Shown here: positions 47,473-60,163 of the stretch, piece by piece
Position numbering within the stretch: position 1 is the first letter of the stretch
Layout of the letters: every line of letters begins with the position of its first letter
NCBI GenBank assembly: GCA_951394405.1
Contig: OX596335.1
Location: 5,022,001-5,086,000 of the forward strand
DNA: 64,000 nucleotides
Reading direction: 5' to 3'
Origin: Coprinellus micaceus
Lineage: Eukaryota; Basidiomycota; Agaricomycetes; Agaricales; Psathyrellaceae
Translations under genes and position numbers: made by a program
Notes under the pieces: model-generated
What the model was told of the DNA's origin: nothing
The model's input: only the letters and a program-made list of their open reading frames with translations
Databases searched by the model: none

Positions 47473-50400
47473 ATGGCCCCCGGTCGTACTCATGCAACCG
47501 AGTTCGGGCACTTCACCGGCAACGACCTCCACCCACGCCACGGGCCTTTCGATCCCTCCTCATACGCGGGTTACGCTCCCCCTGGCGCTCCTCCGTCCAT
47601 CTCTCCCCCAGGGGGTGGCTCAGCGCCATTCAATGGATACGGATACACCTACCCGTACCCGCCGTCGAGCAGTAGCGGCTATACCCCGAGTGCTGTCGCA
47701 GCCAAGGCGTTCAACTCCACACCACCAGGTTACGGCCCTCCTCAGATATCCCCCGCTCATGCTGGATTCCCGCATCCTGGCCATGGCGTACCGCCGATGG
47801 GCCCTGGAAGTATGCCAGCGCCGATACCTATGAACACACCGAGCGAGGAGCCGTCGAGAAGGAAGAAGCTGCTGAAGAAGCGTGCGTTCTCTGTCCCAGT
47901 TACTCTTCACGTTCAATCGACTAACCAAACGTCCTCTACGCAGTGTCCAGGGGCCTTCTTCGATCCTCCGCCGATCCTGCCCCAGGAGCTCCAGGCGCCC
48001 CAGTCCTCGCCCCAGTCCTCGCCCCAGCCCAAGCCTCCGCACCTAGCTATCCTCCTCAACCTATCCAGCATCCACCCCCGCAACCTCCCAGCTCGTCCTT
48101 AGGCTTATCCTTCACCTCCTCCCGCAAGCGATCCAAATCCAACGCCTCCCAAACTCAAGCAGACTACCAGCCTATCAGCGTAGAAGACTTCGCTGCCATC
48201 GTCGCCGAGACGGGGTCGTTATCGCGGTACCCTGCGTTGTCGTTGCCTGGAGCTGATGGCGCGATGCATGCACATCCGCATAAGAGGTTGCCGGATAGGG
48301 GGGAGAGGGAGGAGAGGGGCAGGCCGAGTACGAGGGATATGAGTGAGGGTGGTGTTATGCGGAATCCAAGTCGTACGTATTCCCTCTTTCCTTCCTTATT
48401 TTATCCTCTATTCGTTGTTCTTGTTACATCATCCCTTTCGTTCAATCTCGTCGTTCTTTGGCCCGCCCTTCTCCCTGCCTCTGTTACAAGATTGAGCCAC
48501 TTCTCCTCCCGCTCCTTACTTTGATCCCTTCCTCGACAACCAGTAACTAACACCCCACCTCCCTATCCCTAGGTACACCCAAAGACGACCCAGACCTCTC
48601 TGATTCCTCCTCAGACTCCTATTCGGACGACCCTCCCAGTTTCGGGAGTGATCAGACACGCTGGCCTGCAGGGGCTCCCACTAGCGACGCAGGGCATTCG
48701 ACTAGATCGAGGGCAGAGAGTGATAGGAAGCGATACCTCGCTCCGAGTGAGCCGGTTGGAGCAGGGGTTGGGCTTGTGACGCATGCTGCGCCGCCAGGGT
48801 CTGGTACGTCCATCCTTATCTGGCACGTTTGTAAGGGAATCGTTATGCTGACTGTTGATCTCCTTTCTCCCTGTCTTCGCTACCCCTCTCGACTTCGGTT
48901 TCTGCGTCAACTGCATCCTCGATCTTATCAACTTCGCCCTTGCCCCTGCACCAAACAATTAAATTCGATCGTATCATCCCCCATTCCTTCCTCCCGGCGG
49001 AACCAACCGCCGCTTCGTGTCCTGTTCACCTCCAATTTCACTCTTCAATCCATGCATCTACACCACCGAACTAAACGTGCCATGTCGACTGGGCACTGTC
49101 GACCGCCTTGCATTCATTCGCCACCGGAATGCTCGATCGACGGGTCGTGTTCTCGCCTCGCCACCTCGCTTCTCCCTGCCCTTCTGCTTCGAACCGACCA
49201 TACGGTCGATCCCTGTGCTGTATGGTCGCCACAACGTGTCGTTCTTCTCTTCCCGTGACCTCGCCTTTCCGTGACCTTCCCGTCATGATCGATCACCACA
49301 CCCACTCGGCGATGAACACGCGACACAGCATACCCAGAATCCCACATGGCATCCGTTCACTCCTCCTGGTCCCGCCACGGCGGTGCAGGCAGATCGCAGT
49401 CGACGTCCTACTACGACGATGCGGATCACTATACCGCCTACGCCACACCCACCACCCCTGGAGCCCCCGTACCACCTGGGAGTGCTTCGAGTCATCACGG
49501 TGCGCCTCCAGGCCACCACAGCTATAGTGGCGTTCCTCCAGGGCATGTAGGGTCGAGCGCCTCAGGTCACCTGGGCGTACCGGTACCGGGAACGGCGGGA
49601 TCCCATTCCTCGCACCTCGCACCCCCACCTATCGCGACCTCGAGCGGGAGCCGGAGGAGTCATAGGCCCAGCGTCAGTTTGGGTGGTGCTGATGAACTTG
49701 GGTACGCAGGTCGAGACACAGAGAAGGATGGAGAGCGAGGATCACGATCGCACCGGGATAAGCAGACAGAGAGGGATTTGGAAAGGGCGAGGGCGATGGA
49801 TAGGGGAGATATGGACCTCGCCCGAGACAATGATAGGCGCCGGGAGCATCGTCATAGGCATGGCCATGATGATGGGGAGCGGGATGGACATAGGCACCGG
49901 GGCGACGACAGGGACAACAGAGACAGGAGAGATAGGGATAGGAGCAGATCCCGACACTCTCACCTATCCCAAGCTTCGTCTTACAAGACGTATGGGAGTT
50001 ATAGCCCCGTGCCCTTCGAAACCCCTCCGGCACCGCCCACAGCGAGCCTGTCGTCACACTCGAATTCCCAGCCCGCTCACGACCCCCGACATCAAGGTTC
50101 GACAACTCTTCCAGACGGGCGGAACCCGGCTGGGACTGCTGGGGAGACGTCGCCGAAGACGATCTTGAAGGCTCCGAGTATGAGGAGTCAGCATAGTTTT
50201 GCACCGAGTACAGCGCCGAGTGTGGGGAGTACGTGGTCATACCATGCTCCACCTGCACCAACCTCGGCTGGCTTAGGACATCCTCCCCCAGGGGTTGCTG
50301 GGTCGCACTTTTCGTCCACGTCACCATATACGGCTCCAGTCCAACCTCAGCCATTCACTCAAGCCCCACCCCCTCAACCATATGACAACCCCTATCGTAC

Positions 50401-51907
50401 CTCTCCTACTCTATCGCATACGCACCCCCAGAGCATTTCCCCTACGCATAGTCGACGCAGTGGGCATAGGCATAGCGTGTCTGGCCCGATGATGTCGAGT
50501 TCGATGCCCGCGGGTGGAGGTCCGGGTATGGGGTATTATCAATATGCTGGGTGGAACGCGCCGCCTCCCGGCGCTCCTGGGTCTATAGGAGGAGCAGGAG
50601 TGCCCATGGCACCTGGGAGTGCGGGAGGAGGTGGTCTGCCCCCGGGGCAGCACCCTTCCATCGACCATTCACGCAGAGGAGGCGTCCCCCGTTCGCAGGG
50701 GAGCCATAGTGGGAGCTCGCGTAGCGGCTCTGTGCGCGCTGGAGACCCAGTCCCGACCTCGAGAAGGAACGATAGAGGTCGAGATCGAGAAGGCAGGGAG
50801 GCAAGTGGTAGAGGAAGGTCGAGGAGTGTGGATGCGTTGAAAGCTGCGAGGCAGAAGGACTATGCGGAGAAGATGCGGATCTTGCAGGCTCAGGGTTCGG
50901 TTGGGTCTGCTTCGGGGAGTTCGAGGCGGAAGGAAAGGCGGCAGAGTGAGCAAGTGTACCCGCCTGGGCCGTATGGAGTTCCAGGAGCTTACTCGGGGTC
51001 GCATCATTCTCATTCACCTGTTGAGCGTCGGGATAGGGATAGGGAGAGCCATAGGGAGAGCCATAGGGAGAGAGAAAGGGAGAGGGAGGAGAGAGGCCGG
51101 TCGAAATCCCGCGAGCGCAACGTCCTGCGGAAGAGGTCGGAGTCCAGGCGTCGACGAGACGACGACGGTGAGCGCGAGAGGGGGGAATCCAGGTCTAGAT
51201 CGAGGCCCAGACATAGAGAGGATTTTGACGAATTAGAGAGGGAACAGGAGAGAGAGAGGAGGCGTGAGCGTCGTCACACGCATGGTGGTAGCGATGGTCG
51301 TGGACACGAACATGAGAGGCATATCGATGTGGACGAGGTTATGGACATTGAAAGAAACGGGGCGGGGAGGAATGGACCGAGGGTGCTGACGAAGAGTCGG
51401 TCGAGGCATGGCTCGTCAGCTCATCCGTCGGCGTCGTCGATGGACCCGTCGTCTTCGTCTCAACACCATTCACACCATCATCAACACCACTCCTCGTCCT
51501 CGCCCCACTCGCCCTCACATCACCGCCACCACGCGCACTCTGCATTAGTAGGCTCCTCCACATCCTCCCGGGCCCGACACGCAAGGCGCAGGGAAAGCCT
51601 TGAGAAGCAAGGGATCTCGCACCCGCGCTTCGAGGATGGAGCATTTGCGGACCCAAGGAGAGAACGGGAGAGTGGCATTGGGGTAGTGTATCCAGTGGAG
51701 GCGTATCCTGGGAGGGAAGGAAGTCGGAGTAGGAGTAGGGAGAGGAGGGAAAGGAAGGAGAGACGGAACAAAGGGGAGAGGAATGGCACAGACGAGTTGG
51801 AGAGGGGAGAACGGGAGCGGAGGGAGAGGGAGAAGATGGAGAGGAGGGAGAGGAGAAAGACGGTTAGTGGGGTCCCGATCGGTGGAGCGGGGTGGTACCC
51901 CGTCTGA
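47473..51907 (+). CDS. large Arg/Ser-rich disordered protein (1,212 aa, hypothetical)
   Basis: Four exons (47473-47881, 47944-48372, 48573-48803, 49338-51907) join in frame to 1,213 codons; all three introns are phase 1. The product is low complexity throughout. The first 140 residues are rich in Pro, Gly, Tyr and Ser, ending in a basic run RRKKLLKKR. An acidic Ser cluster follows (SDSSSDSYSDDPPS). Then come long Arg/Asp/Glu/Ser mixed-charge stretches (about 49740-49970 and 51020-51360) like those of nuclear speckle and splicing proteins, a His-rich run (HHSHHHQHHSSSSPHSP), and a C-terminus that is again Arg/Glu rich. A short helical piece, DALKAARQKDYAEKMRILQ, is the only ordered-looking part. 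Nuclear RNA-related function is an inference from composition. Intron 3 (534 bp) is far longer than others here and might hide a small exon. Confidence 0.75.
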
Positions 51908-52830
51908 GCGAGTGGTCCGTCGGGGTAGACGTCATCGGCATTTGTTGAAACAGAGCATGTGGGTCCAGGTTCGGTTTGGTGGGCGTTGCGGTTTCATTAT
52001 GCTTACTAACTATATCTCTGTCTAGTTTGTAGTTCAGTGTCCTTAGACTAAGGCGAAGTATGCAATGTCATTCCAATTTGCTTTCTGAGGTGAGGCGCGT
52101 GCCCTTGGGTAGCGTCAGGCGCGGCCCTCCGCTGTTGCTCATTGTCCCGTCGAGCGACTATTCGATCTGCTTCGCTCGGTCGAACCGAAGCTGTGTCCCA
52201 TCCATATTGCTGACCTTCAGGTGCAGTCTTGCGCGTTCTAAGGCTAGGTTACTACAGAACTGCTGCGCGTGCCGTTCTGGTGGGCCCTTCACGAACCCAC
52301 CAGTTTAGGGATCTACCCGTCCTTGATATTGATTAAACCATGCCAGGCAATCGTCGCCAAGGCACTTCTTTCATCCGACGCGCCGCACACCCCCTCGACC
52401 TACTTGGGTCAGAGCGAAAGGACGACGGTCTCGCACACGAGGCCGACGCACCTCGTGTCGAACAAGACCCGCAATAGCTTCGCGGTGCTTCCATATCGGG
52501 GGTGGTCCATTCAGAAGCAATCCGATAGCAATCGATCAAGCGCCCAAAGGCCTTCTTTCAAAGTCCGCATTCAACACTTCATTGTCCTCAGTGGCCTTGA
52601 CCTGAAATCTTATGGGCCTTTATCGGTCATTTGCTCTGGATACCGCCCAGTCGCCCAGCACGCCCCACATGCCACCATGGCGGTGGCTTACTGTCTAATA
52701 TGGCAACTGGTGCCATACCTCGGGTTTCGTATATAACCAGGGACCTTTCGATGAGCCCCCCTACCCAGATCTTACCTCGTCTTGTACTTCGTCCCTTTCA
52801 GCCACAACCACGGCCCCTTTCTACTCCAAA
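51908..52830. other. intergenic, nothing supported
   Basis: Holds the 3' end of the 47.5 kb gene and the promoter of the next one. No ORF with support. Confidence 0.4.
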
Positions 52831-53936
52831 ATGTCCAAGAACAGCACCTTTTTCCAGGACGCGAACGACTTGAACGTCGACCAAATGAATATCAACAACG
52901 ACTCTGGTACTCGCGATGACCAGAGCGTTACAAACGTCACTAGCAACGTCCGTGGGGGTGGAAATACCACCAACACGCACTATGATGCCAGTAGGCACAA
53001 CACGACGAATATCCACTACGGGGACAACCGTGAGTCATGTTGTTCCCCGATATATTCAGGACAATCAACTGAGCTTCGCCGTGCTTGCTCAATAGATAAC
53101 ACCACAAACCGCAACTATGGACCTATCAATAACTACAACGCTCCTGTCAACAACAACTACGGCGCAGGGTCGCGATTCTACGCCACCAACGCCTACCACA
53201 ACAGCACGGTCAACAATGGCGACTACTATGCGCGTGAGTCTTGCTACGCCAGTTTCAAAATGTGCGTCTGACCACGATATTCCTTCCTCAACCTCTAGCC
53301 AACGCTCAGCGCCCGGCGCCTCCCATGGGACACAGAAGTCAGACCACCCCACCCGCGCCCTCTTCTGGGTCTCTCCGACCTGCTGAGTGGCGTTCTGCGC
53401 GCCAGGGTTCCCAAAATTCCTACGGTCCCGGCGCAAGCGCTCCAGGTTCTGGCCAGCAGCCACCTCCTGTCCCAATGACTGGGCAAGCCTCCCCCGCCGG
53501 AGGTTCTGGGAAGGCTGCCTTCAACCCTTGGGCGAAGTACTATCCCAAGGCTGGAAATACCGCCCAAGGCAACGGCCCTGCTGACCAGAGCGCTTCTACT
53601 ACTCGCACTGGACAGATTCCTGAGGAGGACGATGGCGATTCCGACTTCGTCGACACCGATTCGAGCGCCTCTGGTGGAGAGTCTACGGCTAAGTTTCACC
53701 AGAGGCAAACATCCTCCCCGTCCGCTAAGCCGGGGAAGACCACTGTGGCTACCACTGGCGTGTCCGGCTCCGGGACGACCAACCAAGTTACGGTCTCGTG
53801 GTCCAGCTGGCGCGATCAGAAGCCTGAGGCTAAGGACGAGTCTGACACTGATGGAGAGGCCTCTGGGATGTCTGGCGCGTCTGCCAAGGGGTGCAAGGCT
53901 GACAAGACAAGTGGAACTGCTTCGAAGGCTACCTAG
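52831..53936 (+). CDS. Asn-rich modular protein, family member 1 (324 aa)
   Basis: Three exons, 52831-53029, 53096-53233 and 53299-53936, join to 325 codons; both introns are phase 1 with C|GTGAGT donors. The N-terminus has the family box TFFQDANDLNVDQMNINN, then Asn/Thr-rich sequence with RGGGNTTN. Exon 2 is almost only Asn, Tyr, Ala, Thr and Ser (NRNYGPINNYNAPVNNNYG) and ends NSTVNNGDYYA. Exon 3 is disordered: Pro/Gln/Gly rich, the box FNPWAKYY, an acidic Ser/Asp cluster (DSDFVDTDSSASGG), then Ser/Thr/Lys rich to the end. The composition of exons 1-2 is prion-like. It is the first of five related genes on this strand. No enzymatic domain is present and no function is known to me. Confidence 0.75.
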
Positions 53937-55425
53937 GAGGTACAGTTCAGAAGGCATGTCGTTGGGTTTTAAATTATTTTCGTATTAAGTTGCTGAGTAA
54001 ATCCCTCCCGTTTTGTCCTGTTTCGAATGAGTGTATTATATTCTTCAATACTATCCTTCTATTTGTGAGTCGCGCGAGGATCTAACCAGGCAGAAGGTCT
54101 AATTCCAAGCTCAGAGATCTCTCTGTCTGAGTCGGGAGTCGTACAAACCAATCTCTCATTGCAGAGCCCGTGCACCGCTTCCGTACGTCGACCTCCAAAG
54201 TCCAGAACTAGGGTGAAAATGTTATTTATATGCTGTTAGCTCTCACCTCAACGTCGCAGGCGCTGTCTCATGTAAGGCTGTCGACCGTCCATCGTGGACA
54301 GCTTCTCGTGAGACGGCCCAGCGATGTACAGAGGTGCTTGCCCTGAAAGGTCCGACTACGGAGAGCTTTTGGGGCGACAAACTCGGGTCGGACGGCTCAT
54401 GTCTACCGCTTAAAGTTAGAAGGGTGCAGTCTGTAAAGGTAGAGGGTTGAACGCTGGGGACTGTGACAGATGTTTTATTACATCGCACATCGGCACGTCG
54501 CCGACGATCGGGTAACTATGACGGGCTGTTCACTACAAGTTCACGGTTTTCAAAACATCTCCCCATGTATGCTGGCACTGCTCCTCTGACGGCTGTTGGG
54601 ATCACTGCAATTGTATCGTCAATCCCGCTCACCCAAAGTTCAGGAGGACCGCCGGAGGGCGCCTTTGAGGCGTGGAAAATGATGGCGGCATATGCCGAGC
54701 CCCGACACCATTGGTTTCTCAACGTTGCTGTCACGATCGCTGTACACGGGCTGCCTCCCCCCACACCAGTCCGATATGACGACCGTCCTGCATCGGGTTC
54801 ATGTGTGACTTGTACACCTTCCCAGAATCCTCCTACATTTCTTCACCGGATGGCTGGTGTGCATATTATATTGGCTGGATTTTGCGGGTGGATGGTCCAT
54901 GACTGGGGGTTTCATATTCGAGTGATACTTCATCGTGGGGACGAAGCAAGGAGGTTCGCGCAGTGGCCGTTGCGTCTCATTACATCGAAAATTAAGTGAC
55001 CCTCCATTCATCCCTACGCTGTTCTACCGGTCGGCGACTTACAGATCCAGACTACTGAATTCCCCTGGCGTGGGTGCCACTCGCTGAGTGAGGAGACCTG
55101 TTGCGCAACAGCTTTTTTCACGCGTGAGGCCGTCCAGATCCCGGTCGAATGATCGCTCAGGCGAGCAGACAACCGTGACATCCTTTTCCGGGTAATATCA
55201 CCTATCACCTTTGGATTCGATACAGCTACCGCACAGCATGACTTCAGAGTCCATGTGACCCGGCGTTGTGGCTTCGCGCTACAGCCGCGCACTTCTTTGC
55301 TGATCCCTTTTACTCCTGGCTTCAGCTTTCGCCTTCTCTAACCCGCCACAATCCTTGTCGCTCCTCACCTACCAGCACTCACTACAACCCACCCGAAAGC
55401 TCATCGAGACAAGCCCGCCTTCCTC
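53937..55425. other. intergenic between family members 1 and 2
   Basis: A 178-codon plus ORF at 54463-54999 is the largest frame. Its middle (APLTAVGITAIVSSIPLT) is hydrophobic, but splice sites and neighbours give no support. No repeats were seen. Confidence 0.3.
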
Positions 55426-56523
55426 ATGGACGGTCCATCTTACTTTCAGGACGCGCAGAATTTTAAGGTCGACAGCATGAACCTCAATAATCATTCTGGC
55501 GCCCATAACGACTACCGGAGGACGGACGTTCGAAATACTTACCAAGGTGGTGGTGGTAATGCCTACCATACGCACCACGACAACAGAAGACGGGACTATG
55601 GGAATCGATGTTCGTATTGCTTGCTGGTATGGCCTCTTCGATGAATCGACTGATCCAACTCGATCCGGCGTGTCTTTTCAACAGATATTACGACCAACTA
55701 TAATCGGGGGCCAACGTCAACGAACTACCACGCCCCGACGTACGACTTTCACGGACCGACGACCAACTACAACGCCCCCGTGAACCAGTATAATGCTCCT
55801 TCGAACCCCACATATCATTATACCACGCACGCCCAAGGTAGTTCAGTCATCAATGGCAACTTCACCGGTGTCCAGTACAACGGGAGCCCTGGCCGTGAGC
55901 GTTCTACGATGTTTCCCTCCTGACAATGATCGTTAACCTCGTCGTTTGCGGCTCCAGGCTCAAGCCCTGCAACACCGGACCCACCGACGCCGCGGCGCAA
56001 ACAGAAGAGCCCATCTAGGCCACAATCTGTCGGACATGGACCTGCCACGGGAGCCTCCTCCCCCCAGGATTCCCTCGATCGTCACGCCAGCCCCCCCTGC
56101 TACGATCAGCCACACTCTCGGATCGTCCCCGTTACAGGACGAATCTCTCGGGGTAAATTTAACGTTCCTCAACGGCGGTATCGTAAGCCGACCTTCAATC
56201 CATGGGCGAATGAGCAGCCAAACGGGTCTCCATCGCCTTCTTTTTCCCAGTCGAAATCGTCCCAGAAAGAACGAGCACGTTCCGCGCCTTCGACCGCGCC
56301 TCGTCCTCCAAGCCATTGGGATCCTACATCACAGGGTAATTCTTGCGGCGATGATTTCGTTGGCGATACAGATACAGACACTGATTCCGGGGTGGAAACT
56401 GACGGGTGTGGTCTGGGGTGGTCGAGGCTGAAGTTTCCCCGAGGCAAGGGTGGTGCGCCCGGGGGGGATCCAACTTCCATTGGAAAGGGTGACTGGAAGC
56501 AACATAATCCGTTGTTGATGTAG
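55426..56523 (+). CDS. Asn-rich modular protein, family member 2 (319 aa)
   Basis: Three exons, 55426-55609, 55685-55894 and 55958-56523, give 320 codons; both introns are phase 1. The N-terminal box SYFQDAQNFKVDSMNLNN matches member 1, followed by RNTYQGGGGNAYH. Exon 2 is Asn/Tyr/Thr rich with internal repeats (TNYHAPTYDF, TNYNAPVNQYNAP) and ends SSVINGNFTGVQYNG, the clearest form of the recurring N-G-x-F-x-G motif. Exon 3 is disordered and basic at first (PRRKQKSPSRP), carries FNPWANEQPNG, and has an Asp/Thr cluster (DTDTDTDSGVETDG). The first donor is GTTCGT, weaker than the others; the frame is otherwise closed. Confidence 0.72.
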
Positions 56524-57570
56524 AGTGTACCGTCTTCTTCTGAAGAACTGGTATTGCCTAGGTTAAAGCCGGCTCACTCGCTCTACACCCGTTTGAACAA
56601 GCGTACCATCGGCGGTGAGGGCTCCAAGCGACACAAGGGGTTGCCTCAATGACGAAGCATCCGTCTATTCTGCTCCACCCAGGCCGGATTGAGATGATAT
56701 CCTCCTCAAGTCCGCCACGACTAGATAATTGACGAGCGCGAAGTGGAGGTGGGGACCACAATATACAGAGTGGGCGCCTGTTTCAAAACCACCTGACACA
56801 GAGCTCGAACTGCATGATTCTTTCGGGGGAAGGTAGCGACCATACCCCAGAGTGGGTTCTCAAAATCACCATGCGCTGTGTCGAACACCACCTGACAGCT
56901 TCCCTCTGACCCCCCGAGGTGTCCTCTCAGACGCTTCGTCGGGGTCATCTAGCACACGCCGCTTCAGATCTGAACGAAAGGCTGTGCGGAACCTAGCAGC
57001 CCTAACTGCGAAGGACAATTGCGTTACTGCATGCGCCTCGTGGGTGCGCCCACAAACCGTCACTCAGTGTCAATGCTCTGCTAATTCCAGTTTTCTTGTC
57101 CTTATTCCTCCCATCGAAGGTAGTGAAGGAAATCACTGACTACCAGAGAAACCCGTGTCTATCCAAAGGTAAGGACAACGCAATGGCTAAACAGGGTGAC
57201 AACACCCAGTCGGATTTGACACCCTCAGGTTTCGTCGGGAGGTCTTTGCCTGCGACATCCTCGACATGCTCCCTAGGTCCGCTAAGGCGGTGCCTGTCGA
57301 ATAGGCTCGTTGACTCAAACCCGTCCTTTCGGCGACGTATCGTGCACCTATCGGTTGAGGAGACTGGTTTAAATGGGCTGTATGGTGCATGCCGAAAGCG
57401 CCTTCGCCTCGTTGCGCTCCTTGTTTTCCCTTTTACGTGAGATCGCGGGCGCTAATCTGGCTTAGGTCATCGGCGCCTGGGAGAAATTGCCAATATATAT
57501 GTCGAGCTGTGCTTGCCCGTTGACGACCCCATAACCGCCTTCTCCCCATCGCCTGCAATCAGGCACTCCT
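56524..57570. other. intergenic between family members 2 and 3
   Basis: No supported gene. Pyrimidine-rich sequence before 57571 is promoter-like. Confidence 0.35.
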
Positions 57571-59179
57571 ATGTCACGGAGACGGTCAACCACCCGCAAA
57601 CCCTCCATTGCCCCCTGCCATATGAATAGCACTCCACGGCGTGCAGGGACCGCGTCGTCTCCTCAGGCTCCACGCTCCGCCGCCAGCCAGAAATCGCCCT
57701 CCAAAAAGTACACAACCTACGCCCACGACTCTTCCTCTGTAATTAATGGCGACTTCCGTGGTGTGTGGAACCACAATCCGCGTAAGCTCATCCCAACGTC
57801 CGCACCACGAATGCCCATTCATGGGAGTATAGAGACCCAGCCTATGAAGACGAAGAGTGCCCCAAATATCCTGCGCCGTGTTGACGGGGACCCCCAGGAT
57901 TCTGATACCCCAGAGGAGGACGGTAAGTGTCAATATTGGTGGGCCCTCATCCCGACCTACGGTACACCTAGATCAGGCTCATTACGCGACGGCGTTCTCG
58001 GCAGAGCCAGAAGGGATGCAAGGTGCGTCGCTTCATCCACCCCGATATTCTAGCTTCTGTAACACATCGCCATCTTAGCAGCGGATTCTAGTACTGCACC
58101 AAGGGAAGAAGGACAAGGACTATCTCGACCCCGTATGCCGGATCACGCTGCGACATTCCCTCTCGACGCCCACTCTAGATTTCTGACGAAAGTACCGATG
58201 CCTGACGGGCTCAGATCAATGTTCAAAGGCTTTATACCATATCTCGTCGATCTTGCTGGGGTTCAAGAAGACCCATGGAATATTGACGATGAAGTTATAT
58301 TCACCCAGTGGATCGGCTACACCAAACGAGTTCTGAAGCAGGCTCCCGGTGACGAAGCCCTCCGCCCTCTCATCATTTCAAATGTGAGTTGGGTTCCTGT
58401 CGCGTCAAGCAGTTTTCTGATTCTCATGGTGCCATGCGTAGTCGCAGTACCAATTAGGTGTCTGGCGCGATTCCATCGCCAAGAGGGCACTCCTCCACTT
58501 AACCGATGCATTGGATGCGCTCCCGACGCCTGAAGATAGGAGAGAGTGGATAATGGATAGGTTGTATGTTCACGACACAAGCCCAAGGTGTCTCCCCCTT
58601 TACTTCAGGAAAGTCAAGAGCTCAAAGGGGCTTCGCGTGCGAGTGGTCAGTGTCTACGACATTAAGTACGAGCTTGTTCGGTCCTGCGGCTTACACAGAT
58701 CATGTTGCACGCAGGACATTTATCAGGCACCGATTGTGGCCTCCGCCTTCAGCCTTCATCTCCACAGTATAGAAAATGTCCCCCAGCACCTCAGGATGCC
58801 GACCATGGCCATTGGGGCGCTTATTCTCTCACTCCAAGCCGTATGTTCGCTCCACCGCTTCCCTTCGTGCATACACTGAACTGTCCTATGTAATGAACAG
58901 TCTCTGCGTGCTGCGGAGTTCTGGAGGTCTGGCCAACTGACAAGCCCGCCTCACCGGCCGTTTGAGGAAATCAACGAAGAAACTTCGTATCACAATTCCC
59001 AGATAAAGATGTATGAGGAGAAGGGCAAACCTTGGGACGACGTTATTCGCATCGCGCGTAGGTACATGGTCGAGGAAGATCCGCGAGATTACAGGTTGCT
59101 CAATCCTAACGACGCCGAGGAGGAATTACTTCCAGATGACTCTGACTCTGACTCTGGGTCGGAATCCAATTCTGGGTAG
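57571..59179 (+). CDS. N-G-x-F-x-G motif fused to a helical domain, family member 3 (421 aa)
   Basis: Seven exons, 57571-57781, 57833-57922, 57972-58022, 58079-58383, 58442-58645, 58715-58840 and 58901-59179, join to exactly 422 codons. The first three introns are phase 1, as in the family; the last three are phase 0. The start is basic and Ser/Pro rich and lacks the Phe-Phe box, but exon 1 ends SSSVINGDFRGVWNHNP, the same motif as member 2. Exons 4-7 encode an ordered helical domain: GFIPYLVDLAGVQEDPWNID, YTKRVLKQAPGDEALRPLII, YQLGVWRDSIAKRALLHLTD, then MAIGALILSLQASLRAAEFW, WDDVIRIARRYM, and an acidic Ser/Asp tail (DDSDSDSDSGSESNSG). The ALxLSLQAxxRAAExWxxG part resembles a recurrent uncharacterised Agaricomycete domain, from memory and without a search. 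The change of intron phase marks the fusion point. Confidence 0.75.
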
Positions 59180-60163
59180 GGTTCGGCTTATACCTGTATG
59201 ATACGTTATGCACATTGTTTCCCTCATGTTCGCATAACTATGCACCTTCATCCCTTCCATCATCACTGAGAGTCCGTTCCGCTACCTTGTGGCCTATTGT
59301 CCGAGAGTCAAGGGTTCAGGGCCCGAAGAATCGTGTTGGTCGATGTTCCGCCAGAATCCCCGGACTTCCCGCCTCAGAATCCGGAGACCACCGATAAGAT
59401 AAGATTGTCGCGGATCAACCATCGGAACTCACCGGGCGGTCACCGGTTGCTCACCGGCTTCGACTGGCATCACTTTCCGTGCTGTGATGGGATCCAAATG
59501 GCTGGGTCACGGTGTCGATTCCCCCTAAACCCGAGTGTGGTACCAGCACCAGCGCAAGGCACGGCACTCATTCGTATTCGCCCTCTACGCTCCGATCAGC
59601 TTGGGTGTACACACATTTTGTCAGGAGGAACAGTCAGTGAGTGGTAACTCGGGAGTCTCATTGCCCCGCACGTCATTACTGGAAGCGATGCTCGTTCTTA
59701 GTCTGTCAAACAGCTTCACAGTCGTTGTAATTGTTGTGAGAACACCAACCATGCAGTCGCCAGGAAGCAGTGCTTCTTTCGGCACAAAGGCGGACGGAAG
59801 CTATCCTGTCTAACGCCCAGAGCAAGCCCAACTTGGAAGTCACAGCAAATGCTATGGCGTCGCCACGAAGCCATCGAACGCAAGGAATACAAGGGGACGG
59901 AGCGGTGCCACATATGGAAGGAGTGTCCAGCCATGCTGAACCACGCGTCGAACATGAGGCCTTAAGCGCCCACATCCAACACAGCCAATCACAGCACATT
60001 TCCCCTTTTCAAGGACGGTGTTGAGCTTTCTTCGATCCCTTGATCGTCACATTTCTCTCCCCTCTCTTCGAGCGCCACACAGTCGCCCTTACCGTGCGCC
60101 CCCTCCAACTTCGAGCGCCTCCCCCGAGCACCATTTGCCTGCGTGGGCTGGATCGTTGCCAGC
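59180..60163. other. intergenic between family members 3 and 4
   Basis: No supported gene. A pyrimidine-rich leader lies just before 60164. Confidence 0.35.

Noticed and set aside
49674..50354. 226-codon minus ORF opposite the Arg/Ser-rich gene
   Set aside because: Shadow of a low-complexity coding exon on the other strand.
54463..54999. 178-codon plus ORF between family members 1 and 2
   Set aside because: No recognisable domain, splice context or relation to neighbours; kept only as a note in the intergenic entry.
60143..60163. Earlier in-frame start for family member 4
   Set aside because: It uses a non-ATG codon; the ATG at 60164 directly precedes the conserved Phe-Phe box.
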